DNA of 64,000 nucleotides. It comes from Nectonema munidae (lineage: Eukaryota; Nematomorpha; Nectonematoida; Nectonematidae). The notes under the pieces were generated by a model that did not search any database, had not been told where the DNA came from, and saw nothing but the letters and a program-made list of their open reading frames with translations. The stretch spans positions 806,001-870,000 of the forward strand of contig JAUIRK010000069.1 in the NCBI GenBank assembly GCA_030549495.1. The letters run 5' to 3'. The position numbers were made by a program, and so were the translations under genes. Of the stretch, positions 47,801 to 58,372 are shown piece by piece (the stretch's first letter is position 1; each line of letters starts with the position of its first letter).

Positions 47801-50283
47801 GCATTTAGGGAGGCGAAGTTGAAGTTGCAAAATTTTGATTTGTAAAAATAAATTAAATTTTTTTACAAAATTTTCTGATTTCTTACTTTTTAGACTTTCA
47901 ATCATTGATTCAATTAATCACTGAACTCAATCAAAACCAAATAGGATATTTGATACAGTAGGACACTTTCATTATTCTCAAGTAATAAGAACTATCTCAA
48001 CTGAGAATTTTAAGCGAATAGATTTTTCTAAGGAGGAAAAAAGTAATTTTGAGAAAGACTACTCTGATACATGCTAACTCAGCCGCGGGTAGGAATCTCG
48101 CAAACCTCCTTAGAGCTTATAAGAGCAATGTTGTTAAAAAGTGCTTACCATCAAGACCATAAACTTTAAGAGGAATCGAAAAATACTTGATGGAGCGTGA
48201 TTTGTTCAAAAACTGCAATCCAATCAAAAATTTATACGTATAACATATGTTGGATCCAACAAAGCTTTGAGGAATGTCAAAAGGAAAGCTTGTTGAGAAA
48301 TCACCTTCAAAATGGTACAATAAAAATACGTTTAGTTTTATTTGATGGTTGAAATCCTTTCAAAATGTGATCCCTTGTTATAAATTTGTTGGGGTAAACC
48401 TAGAATTGTCCATACAGTAAAATGGGAAAACTTTTTTGAGAACGCTTTTATATTTAAAGGCCGTTTACAATAAGTTGTTATGTTTATAAATAGCACAGAT
48501 TTTTTTTTAACAAAATGCCCTTAAAGAAAAAAAAATGTTTTTAGCTGAATTACAAGAGAATTTTTTTTAACAATTAATGATTTTTTTTAATGGTCACATT
48601 GATTCAGGCTCTATCATATTGGTCCTCCAGTATGATATGATAGGAGGGAACGGCTTATGTGGTGAAGGTGTAGGTATAATTAGCCATATGTTATAGGATA
48701 TCCTTCACTCACGAGAAATCTTTTCCTTACATCTTCACCACAAAAGCTGTTTCTTTCGCTTTCTGCTTGATATCAGCTGAAAAGGATGCATTCTTTTTAA
48801 CAACAAAGATTTGTCATATTATCCTATCATATTCCTCGATTATATTTGCAATACATAATATGACAGCACTTCCCCTCACCCTTCTGTTATATATCAATTT
48901 ATTGATGTTTAGTATATATTATATTTCAGTCTTTGGAAAAATTTTGTTAAGTTTCGTTAATTCTCTAGTGATCATGACTTATCGAAAAACCTTTTTACAC
49001 AGAAAAATAGCCAAAAGTTCATTTCAAAACAATTTTTGAATATTCATATAAAAAATATAATTGCTGAACATTCATTTCAAATAACCAGGATTATAAGGTG
49101 AAGTTCTTTTCCTTCTATGATATATTTTGTCATAACATACACAGACTTTTATTATTCTTATGGATTTGACATCATAAATTACAAAAATCATTAAAAATTT
49201 TTTTCATTTTACCGCAATATAATTGCTACATTCCGAAATAGCATGAATATGTATGTAGCATGTACAAAAACTCTAAAAAATTTTAGGACTCCTTTTACGG
49301 AGAATAAAAAATATTTGAGCCGTAATAACACCATAAATATGCTCTCTATACCCTGTAGAGAAATCCTGAACATTTATATATCTCAAGAAAGTGAAAGGGG
49401 GTGTGAATGGGCTTAGCCCCTCCCCTGGTTTTGTTAAAAAAAATTGGCTCCATATGTTCGTAAATGCCCAGTACTCAAACAGGGAAGTAATTTTTCCGCC
49501 AAGTTCTAAAAATGCTGCTCGTCGAGAAAATCTTGGAGATCTTATTATATCTCAAATCTTAATAAGAAAAATTTAACAAAGTAAAAGATTGTTTTAACCG
49601 TAATTGTCAAAAGGGCAATAAAATAAGTTCACATGTATACTTAAAAATTGAAAGAAGTATCAAAACATGAACGTTTAACAAAAATAAAAACTAATTAGGA
49701 GGAAACTAAAATTACTGTGGATTCTTCCTTTCTTGAAAAAAAAAAGATTTTTATACTATAGATTAAAATCAAATGATAGTAATAGAATAATAAAAGAAAC
49801 TAAAGAAAAAATTAAGCCCTTTCATTTATTCTTTATTGGACAACGGCAGACAACATTTATAAAAGTCCAAAGAAGTTTATCAATGAGTTGCTAAAAAACC
49901 TATTAATCTAAAGAATGTGAGTGATGAAAACAATATTATCATTATAGTATTCAATATTTGTGTCATATATAAAATAAGTAGAACAAGGAAAAGCTACATT
50001 CAATAGTTGAATCTTCTTTGAATTCTTGATCACAAAATAAAATTGATGGCTTCGTAGAGAAAATGCATATTCCTTTAGAGTTCCCTAAATGAACATAATT
50101 TCAATGAAAATTAGAAACAAACAATATGGTAAAAAAAGATATAGAATTTACCGATATGCGAAGAAAATGCAGTTTGCTGTGGCAGAAACTCTTCGACTTT
50201 ATTTTGCTCAAGTGATAAATCGGAAGGAAGTAAAATTTTTTCATTGCAGTAACGATAGCAACAAAGCTGACAAGTTGCCCAAG
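38523..50283 (-). CDS. RGP1: RGP1 homologue, subunit of the RIC1-RGP1 RAB6 exchange factor; seven exons found, N-terminal exon missing
   Basis: RGP1 with RIC1 activates RAB6 (Ypt6 in yeast) for retrograde transport to the Golgi. Exons in gene order: 50283-50152, 50084-49998, 48304-48149, 45586-45443, 41187-41042, 39627-39450, 38806-38523. All junctions agree in phase and total 374 codons plus stop. Landmarks: AWATCQLCCYRYCNEKILLP (human [22 protein letters not shown]); GICIFSTKPSILFCD; FVGSNICYTYKFLIG; AHPFLSDPTEDSS; FKLGDEVFIEFDFNK and QKCLQFNVKLESVEE; SWRLFFTFQ; and VLNWTLPIRVIPA near the C-terminus. Human RGP1 is 391 residues, so only the first ~45 residues are lacking; I could not find that exon. 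The gene lies in the opposite orientation to MRPS5 and TAPT1. Confidence 0.88.
39450..39627 (-). CDS. RGP1: RGP1 exon
   Basis: FNVKLESVEEVGDDFKASDD then VKAHNEESKLCMNTSLTTVS and LAVPCKAFPSFCTKL. The 'FCT' closing block matches human 'SFSLPIPLSSTPGFCTAIV'. Acceptor tttcaatag; donor GTAATT, phase 1. Confidence 0.88.
40739..40857 (-). repeat. tRNA-derived SINE, copy 1 (RGP1 intron)
   Basis: It shares with 61298-61446 the words agtaggcttgatgc, acccaagaccttgagttatc and taaccaaccttactcacgcc. Read on the minus strand it starts GGCG(T)GAGTAAGGTTGGTTAG and has a B-box-like ggtgcgatcccgc at tRNA spacing. The head is thus tRNA-like, and the short body is shared by both copies. Flanking duplications were not resolved. 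Confidence 0.65.
41042..41187 (-). CDS. RGP1: RGP1 exon
   Basis: After the acceptor tagtcacag: FILGTFRISTDQEHQHICVV then KVWRQCFKLGDEVFIEFDFN and KAQQKCLQ. It matches human '[45 protein letters not shown]'. The donor GTACGC is phase 0. A longer frame with a signal-peptide-like start is an artefact of reading into the intron. Confidence 0.88.
41792..41917 (-). pseudogene. Relic exon resembling a WS/DGAT-type acyltransferase (HxxxDG motif)
   Basis: The 41 residues TPGCKEEFLFKIDHALMDGI SAYSIFWLG... contain DHALMDGISAYSIF. In wax-ester synthase/DGAT-like acyltransferases the active-site motif is HHxxxDG followed by G-[hydrophobic]. Here the second His, the Asp and the Gly are present and the first His is Asp. 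No other exon of such a gene was found, the frame closes at 41792 and upstream DNA (to 41985) carries stops. It lies inside an RGP1 intron, on the same strand. I take it for a stray gene fragment; chance similarity is possible. Confidence 0.35.
42030..42427. mobile_element. Non-autonomous hAT MITE, 398 bp, perfect 8-bp target duplication (RGP1 intron)
   Basis: Ends caagggccgggaacc and, inward from the right, cagaggtcgggaacc. ctatatag flanks both sides exactly (42022-42029, 42428-42435). Subterminal 'ttggctaaaagagcc' and 'tggctcgcgagccagac' blocks are typical of this hAT end type. No frame. The intact duplication suggests it is younger than the other hAT pieces here. Confidence 0.88.
43256..43380. 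repeat. Short inverted-repeat element (RGP1 intron)
   Basis: ggggccagttacccatagggc at the left pairs imperfectly with gtcctatgggcgaaatgtccc at the right, about 125 bp apart. It is probably a MITE; target duplications were not resolved. Confidence 0.45.
43413..44352 (+). mobile_element. hAT element copy with 5' deletion (RGP1 intron, antisense)
   Basis: The terminus cagtggtgtttctaag at 43413 is followed by a run of 13 G and then directly by mid-protein hAT transposase sequence, so the N-terminal half has been deleted. The right terminus was not found. Confidence 0.65.
43501..44352 (+). pseudogene. hAT transposase, C-terminal half (ZBED4/ZBED1-like)
   Basis: Blocks in order: LDMPTRWGSTYMMIKRLLE (RWxST motif, 43504), HPFVVTKRLQSEDLTPGKF (about 43634-43692), ENKVLLAAVYLDPKYRCLLT (43798-43860, the 'LaaIyLDPRyk' motif), then after a gap VAMPSTQVSVERLFSALKIL and RSCMKQNIIEAMLFF (44236-44349, the dimerisation domain) with TGA at 44350-44352. 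Frame changes near 43760 and 44130 make it non-functional. The motifs are diagnostic for hAT. Confidence 0.85.
45443..45586 (-). CDS. RGP1: RGP1 exon
   Basis: EFKNVFCLMKERVSKAAHPF then LSDPTEDSSLMKDEFDAIVE, ending EMSASKSQ. Human has '[47 protein letters not shown]'. Donor GTAAGC, phase 1. Confidence 0.8.
46390..47235. repeat. Foldback-like element with iterated 'agctagttccaaaa' arms (RGP1 intron)
   Basis: The left block (46401-46500) repeats tagtcccaaaatagcta, gctagttccaaaatagctag and taccaaaacag. The right block (47161-47230) has the complements: ttttggtacac, agctattttggaactagct, gggacaagctgttttggg. The left block is also itself a hairpin: gattatacgactaaatag at 46390 pairs with gtttagtcttataatc ending at 46515. 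Between the arms is AT-rich DNA and an unassigned 66-codon minus-strand frame (46919-47119). A Mutator- or foldback-type element is likely. Confidence 0.6.
48149..48304 (-). CDS. RGP1: RGP1 exon
   Basis: DFSTSFPFDIPQSFVGSNIC then YTYKFLIGLQFLNKSRS and FSIPLKVYGLD. Human: '[47 protein letters not shown]'. Donor GTAAGC, phase 1. Confidence 0.88.
49998..50084 (-). CDS. RGP1: RGP1 exon
   Basis: After the acceptor ttcatttag: NSKGICIFSTKPSILFCDQE then FKEDSTIE, equivalent to human '[26 protein letters not shown]'. Donor GTAGCT, phase 1. The spacing from FCD to the next exon's PQSFVG is the same as in human. Confidence 0.85.
50152..50283 (-). CDS. RGP1: RGP1 exon (first one found)
   Basis: TGG GCA ACT... 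gives WATCQLCCYRYCNEKILLPS, then ...FLPQQTAFSSHI. The acceptor could be ...gatag before 50283 or ...ttaag before 50287; both stay in frame. Donor GTAAAT, phase 1. A plus-strand 67-codon frame over this DNA is a shadow. Confidence 0.8.
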
Positions 50284-51917
50284 CTATCTTAATAGGCCTT
50301 AATAAATTTATATAAGAGCAAAAATCAAATATTTAAAGGAATCCAAACGATGGGATGATTAATGAGAATCCGATTTGGGTATCGTAAATATCGTACTTTT
50401 TCAGGAATCAATCGTACAGGAAAATGTTCTATTCTTCAGGGGCGCGCATCTTCAAAATTATTGGGGGCAAATTTTTTTTGCAATTTTCAAAATTACTGGT
50501 CTGGAAATATCATGGGAGACCAAATATTCAAGCAATTCTTTAAAATAGAGTGTTTTCAGCGCATACATAAATTTATAAGACTACTTTATATTTTTTTACA
50601 AAATTGGTTAAATTTAAATACTAAACTTCCAGTGAAAATATTTTAATTAAATTTGCATATCACATATACACTAGTTTTAAAAAAACCAAAATTTTGGGGG
50701 CGAATAGGCTTTTCATTTGAAAATGAAGTAGTCTATCAAGCACACTACAGGAATTGATGAAAGGATATTTGTTTGATAGAGAAAACAACTGAAAACAAAT
50801 AACTGAAGGTTGGAGCGTTTTATATGAGTGAATGTAGTCTGAAGGAAAAGAGTCTACTAGACACCCTACGATGTTTATATGAAAAAAATGTGAATGATTC
50901 AGGGGTGTACATCCTTGAAATTATGGGAGGGGTGGACTTTCAAGCGTCTTCCAAAAAAGACAACAAATTTTTCTGAATTCCTACTCCTCTCTTGTCTATT
51001 CTATTTCATTCTTAATTAAGCTTAATGTAAACTTTAACTTTACTATAATAATACTAATACTTGATATTAAATAATTGATACTATACTATAATAATACTAA
51101 TACTATTTTAAAATAAAACTGTATACAAAAAATGGTAGTTTAATCACTTTTCATAAAATTATTTTGAATTTTATATTTTTATTATAATCAACAAATTTTC
51201 TTAAAAAATTTTCGCCCCCCCCCCCCCCTGAAAACAAATTTCACACAGATATATAAGGGCTCAAATTCGTGGGTTCGAACATGCTAGATATTAAAAAAAA
51301 TAACTAAATTCAATTTTTTTATTAATAGTTAAGTAATTAGAGATAAGAAATAAGTTTTGGTAAATATAACTTGACCTAAAATATAATATTTCAAAAATAT
51401 TTAATGAATCAAACTAATTATAAATTTTTAACTAAAAATATATAATGAAAATTTTTACTTATCATTTTCCTTAAAATTTTTAACAATAAGAATGATTTTT
51501 GAAGAAAATTTAAAACCTAAAACAAAGATATCTCCATTATTTAAATAGACTTGAAGATTGATTGTCATTAAAAATTTTAAAAATGCAGACATTACTCTTT
51601 ATTGCCGAGTATTGCTCATTTTTTAGTAGAAAGAAATAATTTTTATATTTATGAGCATAACCAATTAAATGTAAAATAGATAAAAGAATTATTTGTCGAA
51701 AGAATAGATTACTATTTGATATGCATGTTTGAAAGGTTTATCAAAAGGCTACAGGAAGCCGTGGCATACATCTGAGAGTTTCGTCTCAAAGTTTTACAGG
51801 ATTACAATAATGAATAAAACTAATGCTTTTGTAAAAAAAAGCATTTATTTGTAATTATTTCATACAACAGTTATGACTTATCAAAAGGAACAAATTTCCT
51901 AAGCAAGTATCCATACG
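50284..51917. other. Region 5' of the RGP1 exons, nothing assigned
   Basis: The missing N-terminal RGP1 exon was sought here without success. The 94-codon plus-strand frame (50362-50646) has no family support. AT-rich throughout except short G/C-runs. Confidence 0.4.
51184..51260. repeat. C-run with transposon-end-like context
   Basis: About 15 C in a row near 51217 between 'aaaaaattttcgc' and 'tgaaaacaaattt'. Such runs mark many element ends in this window, but no boundary was defined here. Confidence 0.3.
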
Positions 51918-51918
51918 T

Positions 51919-53700
51919 TAACCCTTTCAGTGGCATTTTAGCCCCATCACTCCCCCCCCCCCTCGCTCTTCTTCAAACAAAACCTTTATTGCATATAATT
52001 TAGCCTTCAAACTTTGTGACGATTTCTAAAACCGCTAGCTCCATCTTTTGATACTATATTTAAGGTTGACCCTCTCATGTTAATTATTTTAAATCAAAAT
52101 CAAATGTGCATTTTTTTTCTATAACTTATAACTCAGTGTTTACATTAGATACACTTTTAAAAATTTATAATCACATATGTATTGGAACACATTACACTTA
52201 TGTCTATATATTTTTCAAATATACCAGAGAACTTTGTGGTAAATGTCTATCAAATTTGGTTTGATGATAAAAGTGCTTACGAAAATATTGATTAAAATTT
52301 AAAATAAAATAAATTTTAAACCAAATAAAATATAATATATATTTCATTAATATAATCATGCTCATTACATTTCTGTACTTAATTTTTGATATTAGGGTGA
52401 CAAAATGTCTAAAAGTATCAATAAATTTTGCGCTTTACGTCTGAAATTTTCCTCCAAGAAAATTATTCAAATTAAAAAAAAATACATATTTTTATAATAA
52501 ATAAATCATGCTAACTTGATTTCCTTGCACAATTTTGACAATTAGAGTGTTAAAAATTAAGAAAGTGTAAATCAAAATTTTGGTTTACCTCTCAATATTG
52601 TGTTCTAGAATATTATTCAAATTAAAAAAAATACTTTATAGTAAATCAAGCAGGCTGCTTTAAATTTCAGAGTCATATTTTTTATTTAGGTTTTCAAAAT
52701 GTCTAAACATTACAGTTAATTTTGTGGGTTTACGTTTGAAAATTTTCTCCAAGAATATTAACTAAATTTTAAACAAAATATATTTTTATATATCAAATCG
52801 ACAATGCTGATTTTATTTCTCAACTCAGTTTTAGCAATTAAGATGTGAAAATCTCTAAAAGTGTCAATAAAATTTGCGGTTTACGTCTGACGAAAAGTCT
52901 TCAAAAATATTTATCCACATAAAATATATTTTTTTGAAATAAATTAAACATCCTAATTTTATTTCTCAGCTCATTTTTTCCGATTAGAATGTGAAAATGC
53001 CAATTATATTTGAAGTTGACCACTAAAAATTATTTCCTAGAATATTATTTATATTTTCAATAAAATATAATTTTATACTAAATCACCATGCTATTTTATT
53101 TTTCGAATAAATTTTCATAATTAGGATAAGAAAATATCAATCAAATTTGCTAGTTTCGCCTAAAAATTTTCTTAAAAATATTTATTCACATTTTAAATAA
53201 AATATTTTTTAAACTAAATTGACTATGCTGACACCATATTTGACTACGTTTTGCAATTAAAATAGAAGTGCAGATAGAATTAGTGATGTATGTCTGAAAA
53301 TTATCTCATAAACCTTCTCTAATATTTTAAATAATATAGATTTATTATTTTTAGTTTTTTTATTACGATGCTGAGTTCTTTTCATGACTTAGTTTTCGCA
53401 ATTATTGTGTAAAAATGTGTGGAATTATCAATCGAGTTTGACATTTCAAAGAAATAAAATTCTGAAAAAAGTTAATTTTCTTAAAAAAATCAAATAAAAA
53501 AATTCGTTTTGATTAAAAGTGATGATTAAAATTTTGATAGATTATAAAATTCTAACTAAAAAATATAAAATAATTTAAAAAAATTAAATCTAAAAATTCA
53601 AATATAAAATCTAAATATCCTTCAAATCTAAAATTTTTTTTTTAATACAATAACATCAATGTTTTAATCCCTAGACTCCTTTTTGGTCATAAAAATGTAT
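51919..53700. mobile_element. Second TTAA element copy, inverted, one end found
   Basis: TTAA then CCCTTTCAGTGGCATTTTAG and a C-run at 51918-51960. Beyond it, 'caaactttgtgacgatttct' and 'aaaccgctagctccatctttt' match the complement of the inner right end of the 439-4340 element (caaaattgcagctagcgatt, ...gtcacaaaatttg). About nine degraded ~150-bp repeat units follow. The other terminus was not found; homology fades near 53.7 kb. Confidence 0.7.
52080..53450 (+). repeat. Tandem array C, ~150-bp unit (relative of array B, opposite orientation)
   Basis: 'aa(t)tttgcggtttacgtctga' recurs near 52425, 52715 and 52872 and in worn form near 53000 and 53150. Units also carry tcattttttgcaattaggatg and aaatcaccatgcta. 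These are the complement of array B words (gtaaaccgcaaattt, cagcatggttgattt). Confidence 0.7.
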
Positions 53701-55483
53701 AAATGGAATCAAATTGAAAATAAGTTTTTTTTCTAAAAAAACATATTTCAACTTTTTTCTTACAATCGTAATTGATTAATTGTGTAGTAAAACTATATGA
53801 GTTGAAAGAAGTAAGGGACTGTAATGATCCTTGAATTTAGAATTGATCATAAAAAAATGAAATTGTAACCCTATAAGCTGTGTATATAGATGAAGAAAAA
53901 GAAGAAATTTATTAGAGAAAAAAAAACATAATATCAGATGAAATAAATCAAAATGAAATCTTTTAATGTTGCCTACCATTGTGAGAGAAAAAGGAAGCTT
54001 CGTTTCCTCATCGTGATTTCTTCATACCCAGATGGATAGACATAAAAGAAACATAATAATTTATAAGAACGAAAAAAAAATAACCAACAAATAAACATTA
54101 ACTTTAAATGATATATAATATAAATTAAAAGTATGAGATATAGAGTCATGAGAAAAATATTGAAAATATAAAAGAGCTTTAACGGATTTTTTAAAATTTC
54201 TAGGGTTTCTAAAGTCAAGATTAGGAATGGAGGAATTGACAAGAGAGAATTTTTGTTAGGAGAATTGAACGAAAGAGAGACTTTTGGGCTATTTGAGGAA
54301 TGTGAGAGTGAGGTATAGATGTATTGAGTCATTTCGAATGAAAAACTGGTTGAAAAATCCACATTTGATACAGGATTTATAGAGAAAATTAAAATGAGTT
54401 AGCTTGTTAATATTATAAATATAATCAAACGCGCTTAGTCTTCTGGATCGGTGTTTGCTTGAATGATAGACAATATCATCAAAACCTGTCTTAATTTTAT
54501 ATAATAAATATTTAGCCGACATGTTTTCTATGTACACTAATTAGCTTATCCATTACATAATATTAATTAAAGTATTTCTTTAAGTTTTTTTTTTACGTTA
54601 CTTCATCCTTGATTTTTCCAAATTTAAATGTCTCTAAACGAAAATCTTTAACATAAATTTTGAATTTGTAACAATTTATGGCTTGGCATTTCGTCACTAG
54701 GATGTGTAGCATCATTATTATTTTTTGATGTTTGGAAGTGGTATTAGAATTTTTAAGGTGAATTCGGTCTGAGCCTATTTTTGTAAAATTTTTTAGTAAG
54801 AAATATATATAGAGTGATGAATATAAAACTATATAAACAAAATTTCCAAAATTTAATTTTTAAAATTTAAACATTCTTTAGTGATTAGTATAGATTTCAT
54901 TCTTCTTAGAATTATCCCCCATCTTCATCTTTTTCACTAAACTAAGTTACACACCCGTCAAATTTCCTGTTTCCATATACCGCATAAAAGACTATATCAA
55001 CAACTTCATTTTCAACACCTTGGGCGAGTTATATAGATATTACTTACAACACCAACAATCTTTTATAGGCTAAGCATCTACTTATATTACCCTATTTTTG
55101 TCAAACAAACTTTTTATTTACAAAAAATGTATATTTTTAAAGAGAAAATTAGAAGTACTTTTCTGTTTTAAGTTGATTTCTGAAGAAAATCCGTTATATT
55201 AAGTTGTTTGCCCTTCATCCTTTTCTTAATAAAAATATCTTGAATACAAGATTCTAATTTTGATACCAAAAAGAAAGTTTTTGTGAATCTTATTAATTTC
55301 TTTAAACAATTTAAATTTTAGACATCGGAATAGTAGAACTTACATATTCTTCATCTGTTGACACTTTAGACTTTTCTAAAATTTCTGATTCCCAATTATC
55401 TTATTCAAAGCATGAATATGAGTATAATTTGCTTCACAGTATATAAAATATTTTTCGGAAACTTTTTCAAATCCTAAAGTTTT
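53701..55483. other. AT-rich region with two unassigned minus-strand frames
   Basis: Frames at 53973-54362 (129 codons) and 54289-54537 (82 codons) overlap in different phases. The first is very Leu/Ile/Phe-rich and the second begins MYIENMSAKYLLYKIKTGFD. Neither matches a family I know. They could be parts of a decayed element or chance. Confidence 0.3.
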
Positions 55484-55831
55484 TCAAACCTCATCAATGA
55501 GTTTTTCAAGGCCGTGTTCTCGAGAATTTACATTATTTGAGTCTTTTTCATTCCTGTTTTCTAATTTCTCATCAAAAATGAATACTGTTTTTTGAAAACA
55601 TTTTTCTATTGTGTATTGCATAACTTTATCCCATGCTGGACTAATCCACAATATAGCATCTTTTACAGTTACCATTTTAGTTACATCATCGCCATAAATA
55701 CAACTTTCAACTTCAAAAAGAATTTTTTTAAGAAGACGTTTTGTATATGCAATTTTAAAATTTTGTATTATGCCTTGATCTAAAGGCTGCTCATGTGATG
55801 TACAATTAGCGGAATAAAATTTAGGTTTCAC
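55484..55831 (-). pseudogene. Tigger-like transposase, third catalytic part
   Basis: KPKFYSANCTSHEQPLDQGI then IQNFKIAYTKRLLKKIL: the 'PPNTTSxLQPxDQG' motif with the third catalytic Asp. The coding DNA stops exactly at the target duplication of the hAT insert at 55824-55831 and continues the ELSNVKS piece at about 58400. The acidic C-terminus is cut short by a stop at 55484. Confidence 0.85.
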
Positions 55832-56199
55832 CAGGCCCGTCGCCAGGACACTTGTCCAGGGGGGGGGGGGGTACGCATAAAAATTTTAGGGCACCAATTA
55901 AGTTAATAAGGGAGTGAAAAAATACGTAACGTCCGCTTCAACAGCTATGCTCACTCACAGACGGACAGTTGACAGGTGGACGAAACCGAAGATATCAGAA
56001 TAAACTCCAAAGCATGTTACTAGTAATTTCAATCTAATCAGTAAAATTGTAAAAACAAACCCAGAATCTGAAAGTAGCAAACAGTTATTTATTTACAAGC
56101 TCAAAATATATAAAAAAAGGAACAAGTTGCAGCATAGAACATCACTTCTTTCTAATACAGCTGAATTTTTCGATTATTTTTTGCAAAGTCTTTCAATAC

Positions 56200-57600
56200 T
56201 TCATCAAAATCTAGAATCTTTGTGTATTCGCGCAAAAACGACAGGAGGACAAGGTTGCTTTTCCGCTGATGCGTCATGGATCGTCTATAGGATGTCAGCA
56301 CTCTCGTTAGTGTGGAAAAGGATGCTTAACACACAGCGGTCAGACGTGTGTCCAACAACAGAAAGCACGACTGCATCTTTAAGTTTAACGGGGAGTTTGC
56401 GCTGCCGTTTCGGGTGGGTTGCGACTACAAGATCAAACTTTTTGAGTTCCGTCTTTTATTGACTCGGTCATGTTTGGGGCATCTGCATCTTCACGCATTA
56501 TTCTTAATGGTTTCTAATGCACATGTTGATCAAGCAATGCCTTCTGTTACTTCATTTGGGCTCTCAAACTTGTGCAGGCTGCACAACAACCAGGAATTGT
56601 CAGGCTGCTGTTCAGCAGACCAGCAGCTTGATACACACAGCGGATTACATCCTACTATTCCTACTCCTGTTCCTACTATGAGATCCTGGTGGTCTTCCAT
56701 GATGCTCCACGTCATTGCTAGATGACCGGTCCAGCATTACTGAGGCACCGTCATAACATTGGGACCGTCATATAAGCAGTGTCGACTTTGGGGTATGACG
56801 GTCGTTAACGAATCTGCATCCAGTTGTTCAGAAGTAGGCATGGCCACCAAAGTTTCGTGTACCTTCCCTTCTTTGACAAATCGAACAACTACTGAAATAT
56901 TTTCAGTGTTGGTAGGATCACGATTTCCATCGGATTTTAGCGTGTACCACGTAATATCAGCTGATTTAACATCGGCAGCAACTTTTCTCAGCACAACATT
57001 CTTCATGATCGCAATCAGTTCATTCTGCACCATAGCAGACGTATAGCTGGCATTCTTTGGCACAGTCTTAAATATGTTCCGGAGCTTTTCGTCTTTTTGC
57101 ATGGTATACTCAAAGAGTCTAAGAAACAGACCAGAAGGTTCATCTATGCTTTCTTGATCCAGAGTATCCATACCAATGTGTTTGTCGCCCCTCAGAGGAA
57201 GTTCATTAATGCACAAAAACTGGATAACTTGAGCAATGGATCTCAAGTAATACCTGTTTTTGTCGAGCTGCGTTTCATTAACTAGCGTTGACACACGTTT
57301 ATCTGTACCTCGGACGTTTGTTTCTTTCCATATAGCCATGGCCTGTACATGAGCAGCGCTGGTGCTATGCTTGTTTAAGCCTTTGTTGCTTTCCTCGCCA
57401 GTTGGTATAGCCGCTGACTATGAACTGTTTATCTGCACTATGTTTTGAAAAATGTCGACAGAAGTAACAATACGCTGCTTTCTTTTCCATCGAAAATTCC
57501 AGCCAGTCCCTACCATTATACCACGAAACCTGAAAGTCACGTTGCTTCGTTCCAAACTTAGCCGGAGCATAAGAACTGCGCCGTGGTTGTACAGATTTTT
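56200..57600 (-). pseudogene. hAT transposase (TTF zinc finger + DUF4371, ZMYM1-like), broken
   Basis: TTF finger at about 57600-57375: FQVSWYNGRDWLEFSMEKKA then AYCYFCRHFSKHSADKQFIV and GYTNWRG. After a one-base shift: NKHSTSAAHVQAMAIWKE. The DUF4371 core (57339-56737) reads RYYLRSIAQVIQFLCINELP, LRGDKHIGMDTLD, NASYTSAMVQNELIAIM and VVRFVKEGKVHETLVAM; the usual 'DETTD' is replaced by 'KSDGNRD'. A decayed C-terminal region follows (KRQRKLPVKLKDAVVLSVVG near 56400-56340). The dimerisation block was not found. Plus-strand frames here are shadows. Confidence 0.85.
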
Positions 57601-58314
57601 AATTAATCTTTCCAAGATCTGATGGTGAGCCAGACTCTACTGATGTCATCGGAATAGTTTTAACAAACTTGGACAAAGACATATCGAAAATACACGTCTT
57701 TAAGCTTTTAAAAAACGTCACAAATTTGCTGTATTCAATAAATCCGTCAATAATAAGGTGATGATCGAGCCAACAATAAACTTGCTTACCTTGAAATTTT
57801 GTGACATGAACTGATAAAGTGAAAATGCCCTGAGACAGTGAATAATGAGGAATACAATACAGCTGGACTGTGCCTAGACATTGTAACACTGCTACACGGT
57901 GTACGAGATAGACGCCACACAGAGATTTCCCCCTAAGCGCCCAAGTTGGTAAATTTACAGCCCAGAGACTTATCCCAGGGGATCTAAGATAAAAAGAAAG
58001 CAATAGAAAGAAAGAAAGATATATTTGCAAAAAGATAAGTATAAACAAAAAAAAGTGATAAATAAAAAGAAATATGCTGTACAAATTACTTAATGAAATA
58101 ATTGAGTTAGATGTTTTTTACATTTTTTTTATTGATGGAATGGAAAATTAAAAAGAAGCCATTGAAAACTTGAGGAAATTCAAAATCAAACCGAAATTTA
58201 AAAAAAAAAAGCAACAGAATGTCTTATCAAATGTATTGTTATGGTTGTTCCAACTTTTTTTAATTGCTTTGTTGTAATAGTAGTTTTGAGTGCCGTTTTT
58301 TCGTGCCCCATTTT

Positions 58315-58372
58315 GGGGGGGGGGGGGGGGGGGCCCGGCCCCCCGGTTCCCCCCCACCCCCCCCCCCCCCCC
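58315..58372. repeat. G-run/C-run block at the hAT end
   Basis: About 19 G followed by cccggcccccc, then two long C runs interrupted by gg/tt/a. The block is self-complementary and can form a GC hairpin or, on either strand, G-quadruplex structures. It lies 17 bp inside the hAT terminus. Confidence 0.85.

Noticed and set aside
54289-54362. Short peptide DFSTSFSFEMTQ resembling the RGP1 exon start DFSTSFPFDIPQ
   Set aside because: The likeness ends after about 12 residues, DNA similarity does not extend, and the true exon fits at 48149-48304.
54950-55070. Minus-strand stretch VENEVVDIVFYAVYGNRKFD considered as the missing RGP1 N-terminus
   Set aside because: It lacks the MIEV...RG.V.LAGE pattern, is preceded by stops and has no fitting splice sites.
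56127-57285. Plus-strand frames of up to 125 codons
   Set aside because: They are antisense to the DUF4371 hAT transposase.
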